Assembly (NCBI GenBank): GCA_003562775.1
Contig: PWTU01000474.1
Location: forward strand, 1-61,810
DNA length: 61,810 nt
Source: Ignavibacteriales bacterium
Lineage (GTDB): Bacteria > Bacteroidota > Ignavibacteria > T3Sed10-11
Direction of reading: 5' to 3'
Shown here: positions 43,916 through 52,897 of the stretch, piece after piece
Position numbering within the stretch: the stretch's first letter is position 1
Layout of the letters: each line of letters starts with the position of its first letter
Notes under the pieces: generated by a model
Databases searched by the model: none
Told to the model about the DNA's origin: nothing
The model's input: only the letters and a program-made list of their open reading frames with translations
Made by a program: the position numbers and the translations under genes

Positions 43916-44314
43916 ATGGCAAACGAAGGAAACACCGTAAAAGGATTCTTGTTCGGCTTACTGGCCGGCGGTGCAATTGGTGCAGCGCTTGCACTACTCT
44001 ATGCCCCAAAGACCGGAGTTGAATTTCGTGGGGATATAAAAAAACGAAAAGACGAATTAGTCGAAGACGCCGAGGAGTATATTTCCTCCGCACGTGAAAA
44101 GGCCGTCAGTCTTATTAATGACGGTAAAAAACGCGCAGATGAAATGATAAGTGATGCGCGAAAGCGGGCGGAAGATTTACTCAAGGATGCCGAAAAAGTA
44201 CTTGCGGGCGCTAAAGAAAAAGCAGGCGGGTTGGCAGGAGAGGGCGAAAAAATTCGTGATGCCGTAAAGGCCGGCGTCGATACCTTTAAAGAAGAGCGAA
44301 CAAAAGGTAAATAA
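43916..44314 (+). CDS. YtxH-domain stress-type protein
   Basis: A 132-residue protein with an N-terminal glycine-rich membrane helix (GFLFGLLAGGAIGAALALLYAPKTG), the YtxH signature, and then a long amphipathic coiled region with repeated Ala-Lys-Glu-Asp patterns (LIND, MISDARKRAEDLLKDAEKVLAG) reminiscent of LEA-like or apolipoprotein helices. YtxH proteins are general stress proteins in Firmicutes and common in Bacteroidota. ATG 43916 has AAAGGATGG upstream. A clear terminator follows. Confidence 0.86.
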   Translation: MANEGNTVKGFLFGLLAGGAIGAALALLYAPKTGVEFRGDIKKRKDELVEDAEEYISSAREKAVSLINDGKKRADEMISDARKRAEDLLKDAEKVLAGAKEKAGGLAGEGEKIRDAVKAGVDTFKEERTKGK

Positions 44315-44342
44315 CGGAATGCCCGCTTAGTAATTCAATTAT

Positions 44343-44380
44343 CAGCCCTCTCAGGAATATCCTTAGAGGGCTGTTTTTTC
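44343..44380 (+). terminator. Intrinsic terminator after the YtxH gene
   Basis: CAGCCCTCT (44343-44351) pairs with AGAGGGCTG (44365-44373), a 9-bp stem with a 13-base loop, followed directly by six T residues. A textbook rho-independent terminator. Confidence 0.93.
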
Positions 44381-44413
44381 TAATCCTACTAAATTACTCA
44401 CCGGAGAATAATC

Positions 44414-44806
44414 GTGGAATTTACGGTTTATGTCAATATTGCAATTACAATAGGATTTCTTGCATTCGCCGCACTGTGCATCTACCTGATATTTACTATT
44501 TCAAAAATACGCGATTCATTTACCAAAATTCAGGAAGATGTAAACGAGCTGAACAGAAACGCATTGCCGCTGATGGAAAATTTAAAAATCGTGTCGGATA
44601 AAATCAGAAGTATTTCGGAAAATGTAGACGATCAAGTGCACGTATTACGATCATCGGTTGAATCGATACGCGAAATGACCGATAATATAGTTTCGTTTGA
44701 AAAACAAATCCAGCACGAAATCGAAGGACCGCTTATGGAAGCAGTCTCGTTTATTTCTGCGCTTGTCAAAGCAGTGAAAGCGTTTATGACAAAAATGAAA
44801 GATTAG
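44414..44806 (+). CDS. DUF948-type membrane-anchored coiled-coil protein
   Basis: A 130-residue protein: one N-terminal membrane helix (IAITIGFLAFAALCIYLIF), then a coiled coil with heptad-like spacing (TKIQEDVNELNRNALPLMENLKIVSDKIRSI). This is the DUF948 pattern and often occurs next to YtxH genes, as here. The start is GTG at 44414. Function is unknown. Confidence 0.83.
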   Translation: MEFTVYVNIAITIGFLAFAALCIYLIFTISKIRDSFTKIQEDVNELNRNALPLMENLKIVSDKIRSISENVDDQVHVLRSSVESIREMTDNIVSFEKQIQHEIEGPLMEAVSFISALVKAVKAFMTKMKD

Positions 44807-44863
44807 TTGTTGTATTATTTAAAAAAAAGAATAAATGATTATAAGTAATTAAAGGAGGTTCAT

Positions 44864-46963
44864 TTGGCTAAGGGAAAAGTATATGAACCCGCACATGTCA
44901 GGAATATCGCTTTAATAGGACATGGCGGGTCTGGAAAAACCAGCTTCGCCGAAGCGGCTCTATACACTTCGGGAGCGACCAACCGATTAGGTAAAATTGA
45001 AGACGGCTCAACTCTTTCCGATTATCACCCTGATGAAATTGAACGACAAATCTCGATAAATACCTCAGTGTTGTTTACCGATTGGCACAATATAAAGTTG
45101 AATATTCTCGATACGCCGGGATACCCGGACTTCATCGGTGAGGTGAAATCGGGATTAAGCGTTGCGGATAATGCGTTGTTATTTTTGAAAGCAGCCGAAG
45201 GAATCGAAGTCGGCACCGAGATCGATTGGCAATTTACAAATGAATATCATACACCGACGATAATCATAATTAATAAGGTCGATAATGAACATGCAAAAGT
45301 CGATGAAATATTTCAGGAAGCGCGGGACAGGTTCAGTGTAGATGTCACCCAGTTGCAGTTCCCGGTAAGTGAAGGCCATACGTTCGATTCTGTCGTCGAT
45401 TTGCTGAAAATGAAACTGTTAAAATATACCAAAGACGGCGACGGAAAGCCGGTGGAACAGGATATACCCGGGGAGTTGCAGGAAAAGGCAAACAAACTTC
45501 GCACGGAGCTTATAGAAAAAATAGCCGAAAGCGATGAAGTGTTGCTCGATAAATTTTTAGAAGCAGGCGACCTCAGTGAAGAAGAATTCATATCGGGATT
45601 GAAAAAGGCGTATATCGACCGAAAAATATTTCCGGTGTTTTACGTATCGTCGTCGCATAATATCGGCGTATCGGCAGTGTTCGATTTTCTAACCCATGTT
45701 GCACCGTCGCCGGTCGATCGTGGCCTGTTGAAAGTTACTCATAACGATAAAAACGAAGAAATCGATCTGCCGCCCGATGCATCGAAGGAACCGGTTCTTT
45801 TCATATTTAAGACGATATCCGAAGCGCATGTGGGAGAGTTGTCGTTCTTCCGCTTATATTCCGGAAGCATCCGTTCCGGTATGGATCTTGTTAACCAGTC
45901 GAATAGTACGTCCGAACGTTTAAGCCAGATATATTTAATGAACGGAAAGAACCGTTCTGAAGTAACCGAATTAAAAGCGGGCGATATTGCAGCGGTCGTC
46001 AAGCTGAAGAATACGCATACGAACGATACCCTTGCTCCGAAGAGTCTGCCGGTAAGTGTCCGGAAGATAATATTTCCCGAACCGATCATTAGCATTGCAC
46101 TTCAACCGAGGAACAAAGGTGAAGAGGAAAAAATCGGATCGGGATTGCAAACACTGCATGCTGAGGATCCGACCTTTGTCGTTAATTTCGATCCGGAATT
46201 ATCGCAAACGACAATCAACGGGCAGGGTGAGCTTCATCTGGATATTATCGTCAAACGTTTGAAAGAACGGTTCGGTGTTGAAGTTGATCTCGAAAAGCCG
46301 CGCATCCCGTTCCGCGAAACGATTAAGAAACAATCCCGCGTACAGGGAAAATACAAAAAGCAATCCGGAGGCCGCGGTCAATACGGAGATGTCTGGTTGC
46401 AGCTTGATCCGCTTCCACGCGGAGACGATTTTGAATTTGTCGATGCTATCGTCGGCGGCGTTGTGCCGGGCAAATATGTACCCGCAGTTGAAAAAGGTGT
46501 TCGCGAAACAATGAAGCAGGGAGTGCTTGCCGGCTATCCGGTCGTTGACGTTAGAGCAACGCTCGATGATGGATCGCACCATCCGGTCGACTCTTCGGAA
46601 ATGGCTTTCAAGGTTGCCGCATCGATGGCGTTTAAAAAAGCATTCCTTGAAGCGAGTCCCGTACTTCTTGAACCGATCTATAATGTTGAAGTGCGTGTAT
46701 CTGAGGAATTTATGGGCGATGTGATGGGGGATATCTCGAGTCGCCGGGGTAAGATACAGGGCATGGATTCGGAGGGTTCGTTCCAGATCGTACGGGCGAA
46801 AGTACCGCTTGCCGAGTTGCATAAATATTCTACGGCGCTGCGGTCGATGACCGGCGGCCGCGGTATTCATAAACAAAGCTTTTCACATTACGAGGAAGTC
46901 CCATACGAAATAGCTGAAAAAATAATCGAAGAAGCGAAGAAGGAAAAGGAAGAAGAAGTTTAA
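44864..46963 (+). CDS. Elongation factor G-like GTPase (EF-G paralogue)
   Basis: A 699-residue translational GTPase with all five EF-G domains in order. The P-loop reads GHGGSGKTSFAEAAL rather than GHVDAGKTT. The switch II motif is DTPGYPDF, with tyrosine-proline where canonical EF-G has His-Val (DTPGHVDF), so the catalytic histidine is replaced. The NKVD motif is present. These substitutions are typical of the EF-G-2-like group, whose role in translation or recycling is unclear. The start is TTG 44864 with GGAGGT 6 bases upstream. The HIT gene follows. Confidence 0.9.
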   Translation: MAKGKVYEPAHVRNIALIGHGGSGKTSFAEAALYTSGATNRLGKIEDGSTLSDYHPDEIERQISINTSVLFTDWHNIKLNILDTPGYPDFIGEVKSGLSVADNALLFLKAAEGIEVGTEIDWQFTNEYHTPTIIIINKVDNEHAKVDEIFQEARDRFSVDVTQLQFPVSEGHTFDSVVDLLKMKLLKYTKDGDGKPVEQDIPGELQEKANKLRTELIEKIAESDEVLLDKFLEAGDLSEEEFISGLKKAYIDRKIFPVFYVSSSHNIGVSAVFDFLTHVAPSPVDRGLLKVTHNDKNEEIDLPPDASKEPVLFIFKTISEAHVGELSFFRLYSGSIRSGMDLVNQSNSTSERLSQIYLMNGKNRSEVTELKAGDIAAVVKLKNTHTNDTLAPKSLPVSVRKIIFPEPIISIALQPRNKGEEEKIGSGLQTLHAEDPTFVVNFDPELSQTTINGQGELHLDIIVKRLKERFGVEVDLEKPRIPFRETIKKQSRVQGKYKKQSGGRGQYGDVWLQLDPLPRGDDFEFVDAIVGGVVPGKYVPAVEKGVRETMKQGVLAGYPVVDVRATLDDGSHHPVDSSEMAFKVAASMAFKKAFLEASPVLLEPIYNVEVRVSEEFMGDVMGDISSRRGKIQGMDSEGSFQIVRAKVPLAELHKYSTALRSMTGGRGIHKQSFSHYEEVPYEIAEKIIEEAKKEKEEEV

Positions 46964-46981
46964 CTGGAGCGTGAGGATATA

Positions 46982-47491
46982 ATGGATCGACTCTGGTCGC
47001 CCTGGCGTTCAAAATATATCGAGAGCTTTAACGAAAAAAAAGACGAACCGGACGATTACTGTCTTTTTTGCGATGCTATTAACACACCGGAAAAAGACGC
47101 CGAGCGGTTTGTATTGTACCGCGGGAATCTATGCTATGTTATTATGAATCTCTATCCGTACAATAGCGGGCATCTGATGATCGTTCCGTATCGCCATTTG
47201 GGCGGGCTTGCCGATATGAGCGATGATGAATATCTGGAAATAATGCAGCTCTTGAAACGATGTACCGGGGCGCTTACCCTGACAATGAGTCCGCACGGCT
47301 TCAATATCGGGGCGAATATCGGTCGGGTAAGCGGCGCGGGCATAGATCATCATATCCATTTTCACATTGTTCCGCGATGGAACGGGGACACAAACTTTTT
47401 GCCGGTGCTCGGGGATACCAAAGTTATTTCCGAAGAAATGCCGAAAACCTACCAAAAACTGAAGAAACACCTCATAGATACGTCATCTTAA
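46982..47491 (+). CDS. HIT-family hydrolase
   Basis: A 169-residue histidine-triad protein. The triad is visible as HHIHFHIVPRW near residue 120, with supporting DRLWSPWRSKYI at the N-terminus and YPYNSGHLMIVPYRH. Members hydrolyse or phosphorylyse dinucleoside polyphosphates or nucleoside phosphoramidates, close to the Ap4A-phosphorylase-like branch. AACTGGAGCGTGAGG precedes the ATG. Confidence 0.91.
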   Translation: MDRLWSPWRSKYIESFNEKKDEPDDYCLFCDAINTPEKDAERFVLYRGNLCYVIMNLYPYNSGHLMIVPYRHLGGLADMSDDEYLEIMQLLKRCTGALTLTMSPHGFNIGANIGRVSGAGIDHHIHFHIVPRWNGDTNFLPVLGDTKVISEEMPKTYQKLKKHLIDTSS

Positions 47492-47563
47492 AGTTTCCTC
47501 GTTAAACGAAAAGTTCCGAACGGGTGTCTAATTAACAAATAATGATGTATTCCGGGATATATA

Positions 47564-48121
47564 GTGGTATCTGATCGCGAAGATAACGAATTAATAAACC
47601 GTTTTCTGGATGATGATGAACAGGCGTTCAATTTGCTTGTGCGTAAACATCAGGATTTCGTGTATAATATTTCCCGGAAGATTACCGGAAATCATGAAGA
47701 TGCAATTGAAGCGGCGCAGCGTGTTTTTGTAAAAATGTACGACCGGCTTGCTTCATTTACCGGGGCATCGGCTTTTTCGACTTGGCTGTACCGGGTTGCA
47801 ACCAATGAATCCTTAAACGTGATACGATCGCGGCGATTGAGAAGATGGTTCAGCATAGATGATATGGAAACGGATGTGCACGATGCAGCCACGAACCCGT
47901 TTGATGCATTGGTGGAAGGAGAAAAAAAAGAATTACTCGACCGGGTGATCCGTTCATTACCCGACCGGCAGCGAACGGTGTTTGTTTTGCGTATGAGTGA
48001 GGGATTGTCATACGGCGAAATAGCCGAAATACTCGGAGTCAGTGAAGGCAGTTTAAAGGCATCTTTTTTTCACGCGGTAAAAAAAGTAACAAAAGCGCTT
48101 GGGAAAATTTATGGAAAATAG
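47564..48121 (+). CDS. ECF-type RNA polymerase sigma factor (second module)
   Basis: A 185-residue ECF sigma. Region 2 shows AIEAAQRVFVKMYDRLASFTGASAFSTWLYRVATNESLNVIRSRR. Region 4 shows LPDRQRTVFVLRMSEGLSYGEIAEILGVSEGSLKASFFHAVKKV. The start is GTG 47564 and no strong ribosome-binding site is seen. It overlaps its anti-sigma gene by 11 bases and is followed by a Spy-like periplasmic protein gene, so the three form one signalling cassette. Confidence 0.92.
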   Translation: MVSDREDNELINRFLDDDEQAFNLLVRKHQDFVYNISRKITGNHEDAIEAAQRVFVKMYDRLASFTGASAFSTWLYRVATNESLNVIRSRRLRRWFSIDDMETDVHDAATNPFDALVEGEKKELLDRVIRSLPDRQRTVFVLRMSEGLSYGEIAEILGVSEGSLKASFFHAVKKVTKALGKIYGK

Positions 48122-48701
48122 AAACGAATGTGAAATTATCCGTCAGAGGATTGAAGAAAGTGTTATAAGCATTGCCGATGTGGATCGTTCGGAAATACAC
48201 GGTCACATCGGTACGTGCCGCTCCTGCCGGGAATATGCGGAGCAATTGGAGTTGCTTTCTGCAATTAAAGAGGTCCGCTATTCGCTGCCCGAACATGAGC
48301 GCACGCGTTTTTCAGCAGGCGTCCGGACCCGTATTGAGTCTCAAAAATCCACACAGCGGAAACCGGCTTTTATAACTCAACCGGCATTTCAGATAGCCGT
48401 ATTGATTATGGTCGTTGTATCGGTTGCGCTCTTACTTATCAATTCCGAGCCGGACCCGGAATTTATCGTTGCGTGGGACGATGTTGAATATTTACATGAA
48501 TATTCATTTTATTATGATGATATGATTATTCCGGATGACGGGATGATGACAGAGTTATACGCGGAAATATTATTCGATGAAGAATTTTATCTCGATGAAT
48601 ATTGGGATGCCGTTTTTCTTAATGATGATTATTATTATGGTTTAGATTTTTTATCACCCGAAGAGATTGAATATCTCATTCAACGATTGGAAGGGGTTTA
48701 A
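48111..48701 (+). CDS. Zinc-finger anti-sigma factor with acidic ectodomain
   Basis: A 196-residue single-span protein. The zinc anti-sigma motif HGHIGTCRSC lies near residues 30-39 (H-x3-C-x2-C), so it should bind the sigma factor next door. A membrane helix spans about 92-111. The 85-residue outer part contains about 26 Asp or Glu, 11 Tyr and almost no basic residues, an unusually acidic surface. ATG 48111 overlaps the sigma gene. The basic Spy-like protein follows and may bind this acidic region (inference). Confidence 0.84.
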   Translation: MENRNECEIIRQRIEESVISIADVDRSEIHGHIGTCRSCREYAEQLELLSAIKEVRYSLPEHERTRFSAGVRTRIESQKSTQRKPAFITQPAFQIAVLIMVVVSVALLLINSEPDPEFIVAWDDVEYLHEYSFYYDDMIIPDDGMMTELYAEILFDEEFYLDEYWDAVFLNDDYYYGLDFLSPEEIEYLIQRLEGV

Positions 48702-48705
48702 AATT

Positions 48706-49182
48706 ATGGTACGCTTCATTTCATTGTTTGTTTTCATATTGGTGTTTGTTCAAGCCGATGCATTCGGGCAACAACGCCATCAGCGCATGCAGGAAGGCCG
48801 CGACCGTCTGGAAACCCTGCGACAGGTGAAGATGATCGAAACGCTGAATCTGGATGATGAGACGGCGGCGCGGCTGACCGTGTTTTATAACCGGCATCAG
48901 GAAAGAATGCGGGAGTTGCACCGGGAGATCGATGGCCTGATCGATGAGCTTGAAAGGGCGATCGATGAGGACCAACCGGAGGATGTGCTGCGACAAATTC
49001 GCTCGAATATCGATGAACGGCGGGATAGCATACACGGGAACCGGAATTCCCTGTACCGCGAGCTCGAGAATGTATTGACGCCTCGCCAGGTAGCAAAGCT
49101 TGTCGTCTTCGAAAGAAACTTTAATAGGGATATGCGCCAAATTATGCGGGAAGCTCAGCGCGGCCAAAGACGCCGAAGGTGA
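48706..49182 (+). CDS. Spy/CpxP-like periplasmic LTxxQ protein
   Basis: A 158-residue exported protein with a signal peptide (FISLFVFILVFVQADAFG) and a helical hairpin domain. NLDDETAARLTVFYNRHQERMRELHREIDGL and NVLTPRQVAKLVVFERNF carry the LTxxQ-type motif of Spy/CpxP/CnrX-like metal- or misfolding-sensor proteins. It is strongly basic and ends RGQRRRR. ATG 48706 lies 4 bases after the anti-sigma gene. It probably senses envelope or metal stress for the ECF module upstream, by analogy to CnrYXH. Confidence 0.83.
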   Translation: MVRFISLFVFILVFVQADAFGQQRHQRMQEGRDRLETLRQVKMIETLNLDDETAARLTVFYNRHQERMRELHREIDGLIDELERAIDEDQPEDVLRQIRSNIDERRDSIHGNRNSLYRELENVLTPRQVAKLVVFERNFNRDMRQIMREAQRGQRRRR

Positions 49183-49214
49183 ACCGATCCGGTTATTATT
49201 CTGTTTTCCACTAC

Positions 49215-50390
49215 ATGAATCGCTCCAACATCTATCTTGATTACAGTGCAACCACGCCGGTCGATCCGGCGGTGCTCGATGCGATGCGGCCGTATTTTAC
49301 CGGCGTATTCGGTAATGCATCGTCCGTTCATGCACACGGTCGGAAAGCGAAAGCTGCTCTCGAACGCAGCAGGGAAATCATAGCCGGAGAACTCGGCGTG
49401 CATCCCGGCGAAGTTTTATACACCTCAGGCGGCACCGAATCCAACAACACCGCATTAATCGGCGCCGCGTTTGCACTGAGAAAACACCGCAAATCCCATC
49501 TCATTACATCGGAAGCCGAACATCAAGCCGTTCTTGAGACATGCGAATTTTTGGAAACAGTCGGTTTCACCGTTACCTATCTTGATGTCAACCGGTACGG
49601 CGCCGTAGAACCGGATCGACTTGGTGATGCTATTCGTGAAGATACCGGCATCGTGTCGTTGATGCATGCGAACAACGAACTCGGTACTTTGAATGATATC
49701 CGTGAACTTGGAGGTATCTGTCGCGAGAGGGGAGTGCTTTTTCATTCCGACCTCGTGCAATCATTTTCAAAGGTACCGATGATTCCGGAGGATTTCCCGG
49801 TCGACCTTGCATCGATATCGGCGCATAAAATATACGGACCCAAAGGGATCGGCGCATTGTATATACGAAAGGGAGTTGAGATTGAGCGTTTTCAGCACGG
49901 CGGGGGGCAGGAGCGTGGACGAAGGGGAGGCACGGAAAACGTCCCGCTTGCTGTTGGGTTTGCAAAAGCGGTTGAATGCATGCAACAAATACGGGAGGAG
50001 GAGCGTGAACGTCTCCGTTTTTTGCGAACTCATCTTCTCAACGGTTTGACCGAAAGGATCGATCATTTGCATATCAACACCGATCTTCATAATTCGGTTG
50101 ATCATATTTTGAATATTTCTTTTAACGCGGCAAAAATATCGATCGACGGAGAAGCGCTGCTCATGGGGCTCGATACCGCCGGATTGTCCGTCTCAAACGG
50201 CTCTGCCTGTACCTCCGGTTCGCTTGAACCGTCGCATGTTCAGCTTGCCATCGGTCATGACAAGCCGACCGCAAAATCCGCCATTCGTTTTTCCCTCGGG
50301 AAATATACAACCGGGGATGAAATCCGTCAAGCGACCGATATTGTTGCCGGTATAATACAAAAAATCGGGCGGCCTGCCGAAACTGTTTGA
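49215..50390 (+). CDS. Cysteine desulfurase (IscS/NifS-like)
   Basis: A 391-residue PLP enzyme that takes sulfur from cysteine for Fe-S cluster or thio-tRNA synthesis. Marks are IYLDYSATTPVDPAVLDAM, the histidine EAEHQAV, SAHKIYGPKGIGALYIRKG with the PLP lysine, and the mobile loop cysteine in SNGSACTSGSLEPSHV. ATG 49215 is chosen because family proteins start here. A GTG at 49179, overlapping the stop of the previous gene, is an alternative. No iscU neighbour is present. Confidence 0.93.
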   Translation: MNRSNIYLDYSATTPVDPAVLDAMRPYFTGVFGNASSVHAHGRKAKAALERSREIIAGELGVHPGEVLYTSGGTESNNTALIGAAFALRKHRKSHLITSEAEHQAVLETCEFLETVGFTVTYLDVNRYGAVEPDRLGDAIREDTGIVSLMHANNELGTLNDIRELGGICRERGVLFHSDLVQSFSKVPMIPEDFPVDLASISAHKIYGPKGIGALYIRKGVEIERFQHGGGQERGRRGGTENVPLAVGFAKAVECMQQIREEERERLRFLRTHLLNGLTERIDHLHINTDLHNSVDHILNISFNAAKISIDGEALLMGLDTAGLSVSNGSACTSGSLEPSHVQLAIGHDKPTAKSAIRFSLGKYTTGDEIRQATDIVAGIIQKIGRPAETV

Positions 50391-50424
50391 AGATAACCTC
50401 CCGTTTCAGTATCTTACTATCTTA

Positions 50425-51459
50425 ATGAAACCCGGAATGAACAAAATACTGGGCATAGAAACATCATGCGATGAAACTTCCGTTGCAATACTCAGCGAGG
50501 GTAGGGTATGCGCGAATATAATCACATCGCAGATAGTGCATAAAGAATACGGCGGAGTTGTTCCCGAACTTGCTTCGCGTGCACACGTAAAAATGATCGT
50601 TCCGATTATGAATGCCGCTCTTGCACAGGCAGGTTTTTCCCTGAAGGATATAGATGCCATAGCGGCAGTGTACGGTCCGGGACTTGTGGGAGCGTTGCTG
50701 GTCGGACTAAATTACGGGAAAGCGCTTGCCTGGTCCCGGCAGCTCCCTTTTATCGGAGTGAATCATATGGAAGGGCATGTATATTCCATATTCCTGGAAG
50801 ACGAAAAACCTGAGTATCCTTTTATATGTTTAACGGTCTCGGGCGGGCATACCGACCTTATCTATGTGAAAGAACCTTTAACATATGAACTCTTGGGAAG
50901 AACACGGGATGACGCGGCAGGCGAAGCGTTCGATAAAGTTGCAAAAATGCTCGGTATCGGGTATCCGGGCGGGCCTGAAATCGACAAATTAGCCCGAACC
51001 GGGAATCCGGATGCAATTAACTTTCCGCGTTCATATGCACAGGCGGAGCATTATGATTTCAGTTTTAGTGGATTGAAGACCGCAGTATTGTATTATTTAC
51101 GCGACCGGAATTTACTTGCCCGCGACGGCGCCCCCGTCGCACAATCTCCGGAGTTGAACGATATATGTGCATCGTTCCAACAAGCTGTCGTCGATACGTT
51201 GGTGGAGAAAACCCGGCGTGCGGCAACCGACTATGATGTGAAACACGTAGCGATTGTCGGAGGTGTATCCGCGAATTCCCGGCTGCGTGAGGTATTTACT
51301 TCAATGGCTTCGAGGAATAATATTCACGTATATTTTCCCCGGCTTGAATATTGTACGGATAACGCTGCAATGGCTGCGTACGCAGGGTGGCTGCGATTAC
51401 TAAACGGTGAAACATCCCCGGCATCGCTTGCCGCGGTTCCGAACCTCAATATAGTATAG
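50425..51459 (+). CDS. tsaD: tRNA N6-adenosine threonylcarbamoyltransferase TsaD
   Basis: A 344-residue Kae1/TsaD enzyme for t6A in ANN-decoding tRNAs. It starts ILGIETSCDETSVAIL, and carries NHMEGHVYS with the metal-binding histidines, GGHTDLIYV, DDAAGEAFDKVAKMLGIGYPGGP and VGGVSANSRLR, the ASKHA-type ATP site. An earlier in-frame start is not needed because the frame opens with this ATG. The chorismate mutase gene follows with 1 to 13 bases between. Confidence 0.96.
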   Translation: MKPGMNKILGIETSCDETSVAILSEGRVCANIITSQIVHKEYGGVVPELASRAHVKMIVPIMNAALAQAGFSLKDIDAIAAVYGPGLVGALLVGLNYGKALAWSRQLPFIGVNHMEGHVYSIFLEDEKPEYPFICLTVSGGHTDLIYVKEPLTYELLGRTRDDAAGEAFDKVAKMLGIGYPGGPEIDKLARTGNPDAINFPRSYAQAEHYDFSFSGLKTAVLYYLRDRNLLARDGAPVAQSPELNDICASFQQAVVDTLVEKTRRAATDYDVKHVAIVGGVSANSRLREVFTSMASRNNIHVYFPRLEYCTDNAAMAAYAGWLRLLNGETSPASLAAVPNLNIV

Positions 51460-51472
51460 TGTGTTTAGATAT

Positions 51473-51778
51473 ATGGAATTCGAAAAGAAAATTGATTATC
51501 ATAGAAAAGAGATCGATATAATCGACAGACAGCTTGTCGAACTATTCAATCGGCGAGCCGAACATGCGATCGAGATCGGAAAAATGAAAAAGGCACGCAA
51601 CATGCCGGTCTACGATCCGGAGCGTGAGAATGAAATCTTTCGCAACTTACGCGAAGCGAACAACGGACCTCTTACACCGGACGCGATCCAACGGTTGTTC
51701 GAGCGGGTGATTGACGAATCGAGAAGGATAGAACGCGATTCGGCAGAATCGCATGAAGGAAAATCAGGGGAAACGTAG
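51473..51778 (+). CDS. Chorismate mutase (AroQ type)
   Basis: A 101-residue helical AroQ domain protein that converts chorismate to prephenate. Typical sequence: EIDIIDRQLVELFNRRAEHAIEIGKMKKARNMPVYDPERENEIFRNL, holding the conserved Arg, Lys and Asp-Pro-Glu-Arg-Glu residues. The start could be ATG 51473 or GTG 51461. A stand-alone monofunctional form. The next gene begins immediately after its stop. Confidence 0.9.
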   Translation: MEFEKKIDYHRKEIDIIDRQLVELFNRRAEHAIEIGKMKKARNMPVYDPERENEIFRNLREANNGPLTPDAIQRLFERVIDESRRIERDSAESHEGKSGET

Positions 51779-52891
51779 ATGACAAAGAATGTATTCATGA
51801 AGAAGGGAATTCTAACCAGGATTATTCCGATATCGATCGGGATTATTGCAATTCTTCTCATACTCACCACGGTATATATTTACCGGGCTTTCAATGAACC
51901 GAACTATCCGGACGGCGAACGAATAGTCATAACTATACCGAAAGGTGCAAGTTTCGACCGCATAGCGGATCTGTTGTATGAGAACAATATTGTCGAAAGC
52001 CGGTTCGGTTTTTATATAAGCGGTCGTTTGCTCGGATGGGAGGAAAAAATACAAAGCGGAATGTTCGAGGTGCCTCCCGGTAAATCGAATTATGAACTCT
52101 TGAAAGATCTGCGGTACGGGAGATTGCGCAAAGTTTTCGATATAACGATATTCGAAGGATTTAACACGCAGCGAATTGCGGGTGTATTGCAAAATCGGAT
52201 GGGACTTGATTCGACAAGAGTAGTAGAGCTTGCGAACGACAGCTCGTTTGCCGCCCGTTACGGGGTTGATCAGGGGTCGTTAAAAGGTTACCTGCTTCCC
52301 GACCGGTATCGTTTCTTCGGCGACGATAGTGAAGAAGACGTTCTCAATAAAATTGTGGATGAATTTTGGACATTTTATAACGATTCGCTGAAAAATCGGA
52401 CAGAAGAACTCGGCTTAACCATCCACGATGTCATTATCATGGCCTCGATAGTGGAAGGGGAAACATTACTTGATTCGGAAAAACCGGTCGTTGCAGGATT
52501 ATATTATAACCGTTTACGGCGCCGGATACCGTTGCAAGCCGACGCAACCGTTCAGTATGCATTGGTCGACGAACCGCCGCGTCGTCTGCTTTACCGGGAC
52601 TATCGTGTCCAGTCGCCTTATAATACCTATTTGTTCAGAGGTTTGCCTCCCGGTCCCATAAATAATCCCGGCCGTCATGCAATTCTTGCATCTTTGTATC
52701 CAGCCAAACATAATTATCTGTATATGGTAACGGACGGTACGGGCGGTCATATATTCAGTGAAACCTACAGTGAGCATCTTCGCGCCGTAAGACAATTCAG
52801 GCAGCTTCGTTCGGAGCAGGAACGGCTGCGCCGCCTTGAAGAGGAGCAACGGGCTGCCGGAGAAAACGGACATCGAGCGCCAGCTGACTAA
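51779..52891 (+). CDS. mltG: Endolytic murein transglycosylase MltG
   Basis: A 370-residue inner-membrane enzyme that cleaves nascent glycan strands to end elongation. An N-terminal membrane helix (about residues 14-34) precedes a LysM-like fold and the YceG domain. The catalytic glutamate is in IMASIVEGETLL near residue 224, with LYYNRLRRRIPLQADATVQYAL and SPYNTYLFRGLPPGPINNPG, the family signature. The C-terminus adds a short, charged, coiled tail rich in Glu, Arg and Gln. Confidence 0.94.
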   Translation: MTKNVFMKKGILTRIIPISIGIIAILLILTTVYIYRAFNEPNYPDGERIVITIPKGASFDRIADLLYENNIVESRFGFYISGRLLGWEEKIQSGMFEVPPGKSNYELLKDLRYGRLRKVFDITIFEGFNTQRIAGVLQNRMGLDSTRVVELANDSSFAARYGVDQGSLKGYLLPDRYRFFGDDSEEDVLNKIVDEFWTFYNDSLKNRTEELGLTIHDVIIMASIVEGETLLDSEKPVVAGLYYNRLRRRIPLQADATVQYALVDEPPRRLLYRDYRVQSPYNTYLFRGLPPGPINNPGRHAILASLYPAKHNYLYMVTDGTGGHIFSETYSEHLRAVRQFRQLRSEQERLRRLEEEQRAAGENGHRAPAD

Positions 52892-52897
52892 ATTCGT

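Noticed and set aside
47500-47535. ECF-type promoter (GTCTAA at 47526) ahead of the second sigma factor gene
   Set aside because: A GTCTA-like -10 exists, but the sequence 16-17 bases upstream is not GGAAC-like. Autoregulation is plausible but not shown.
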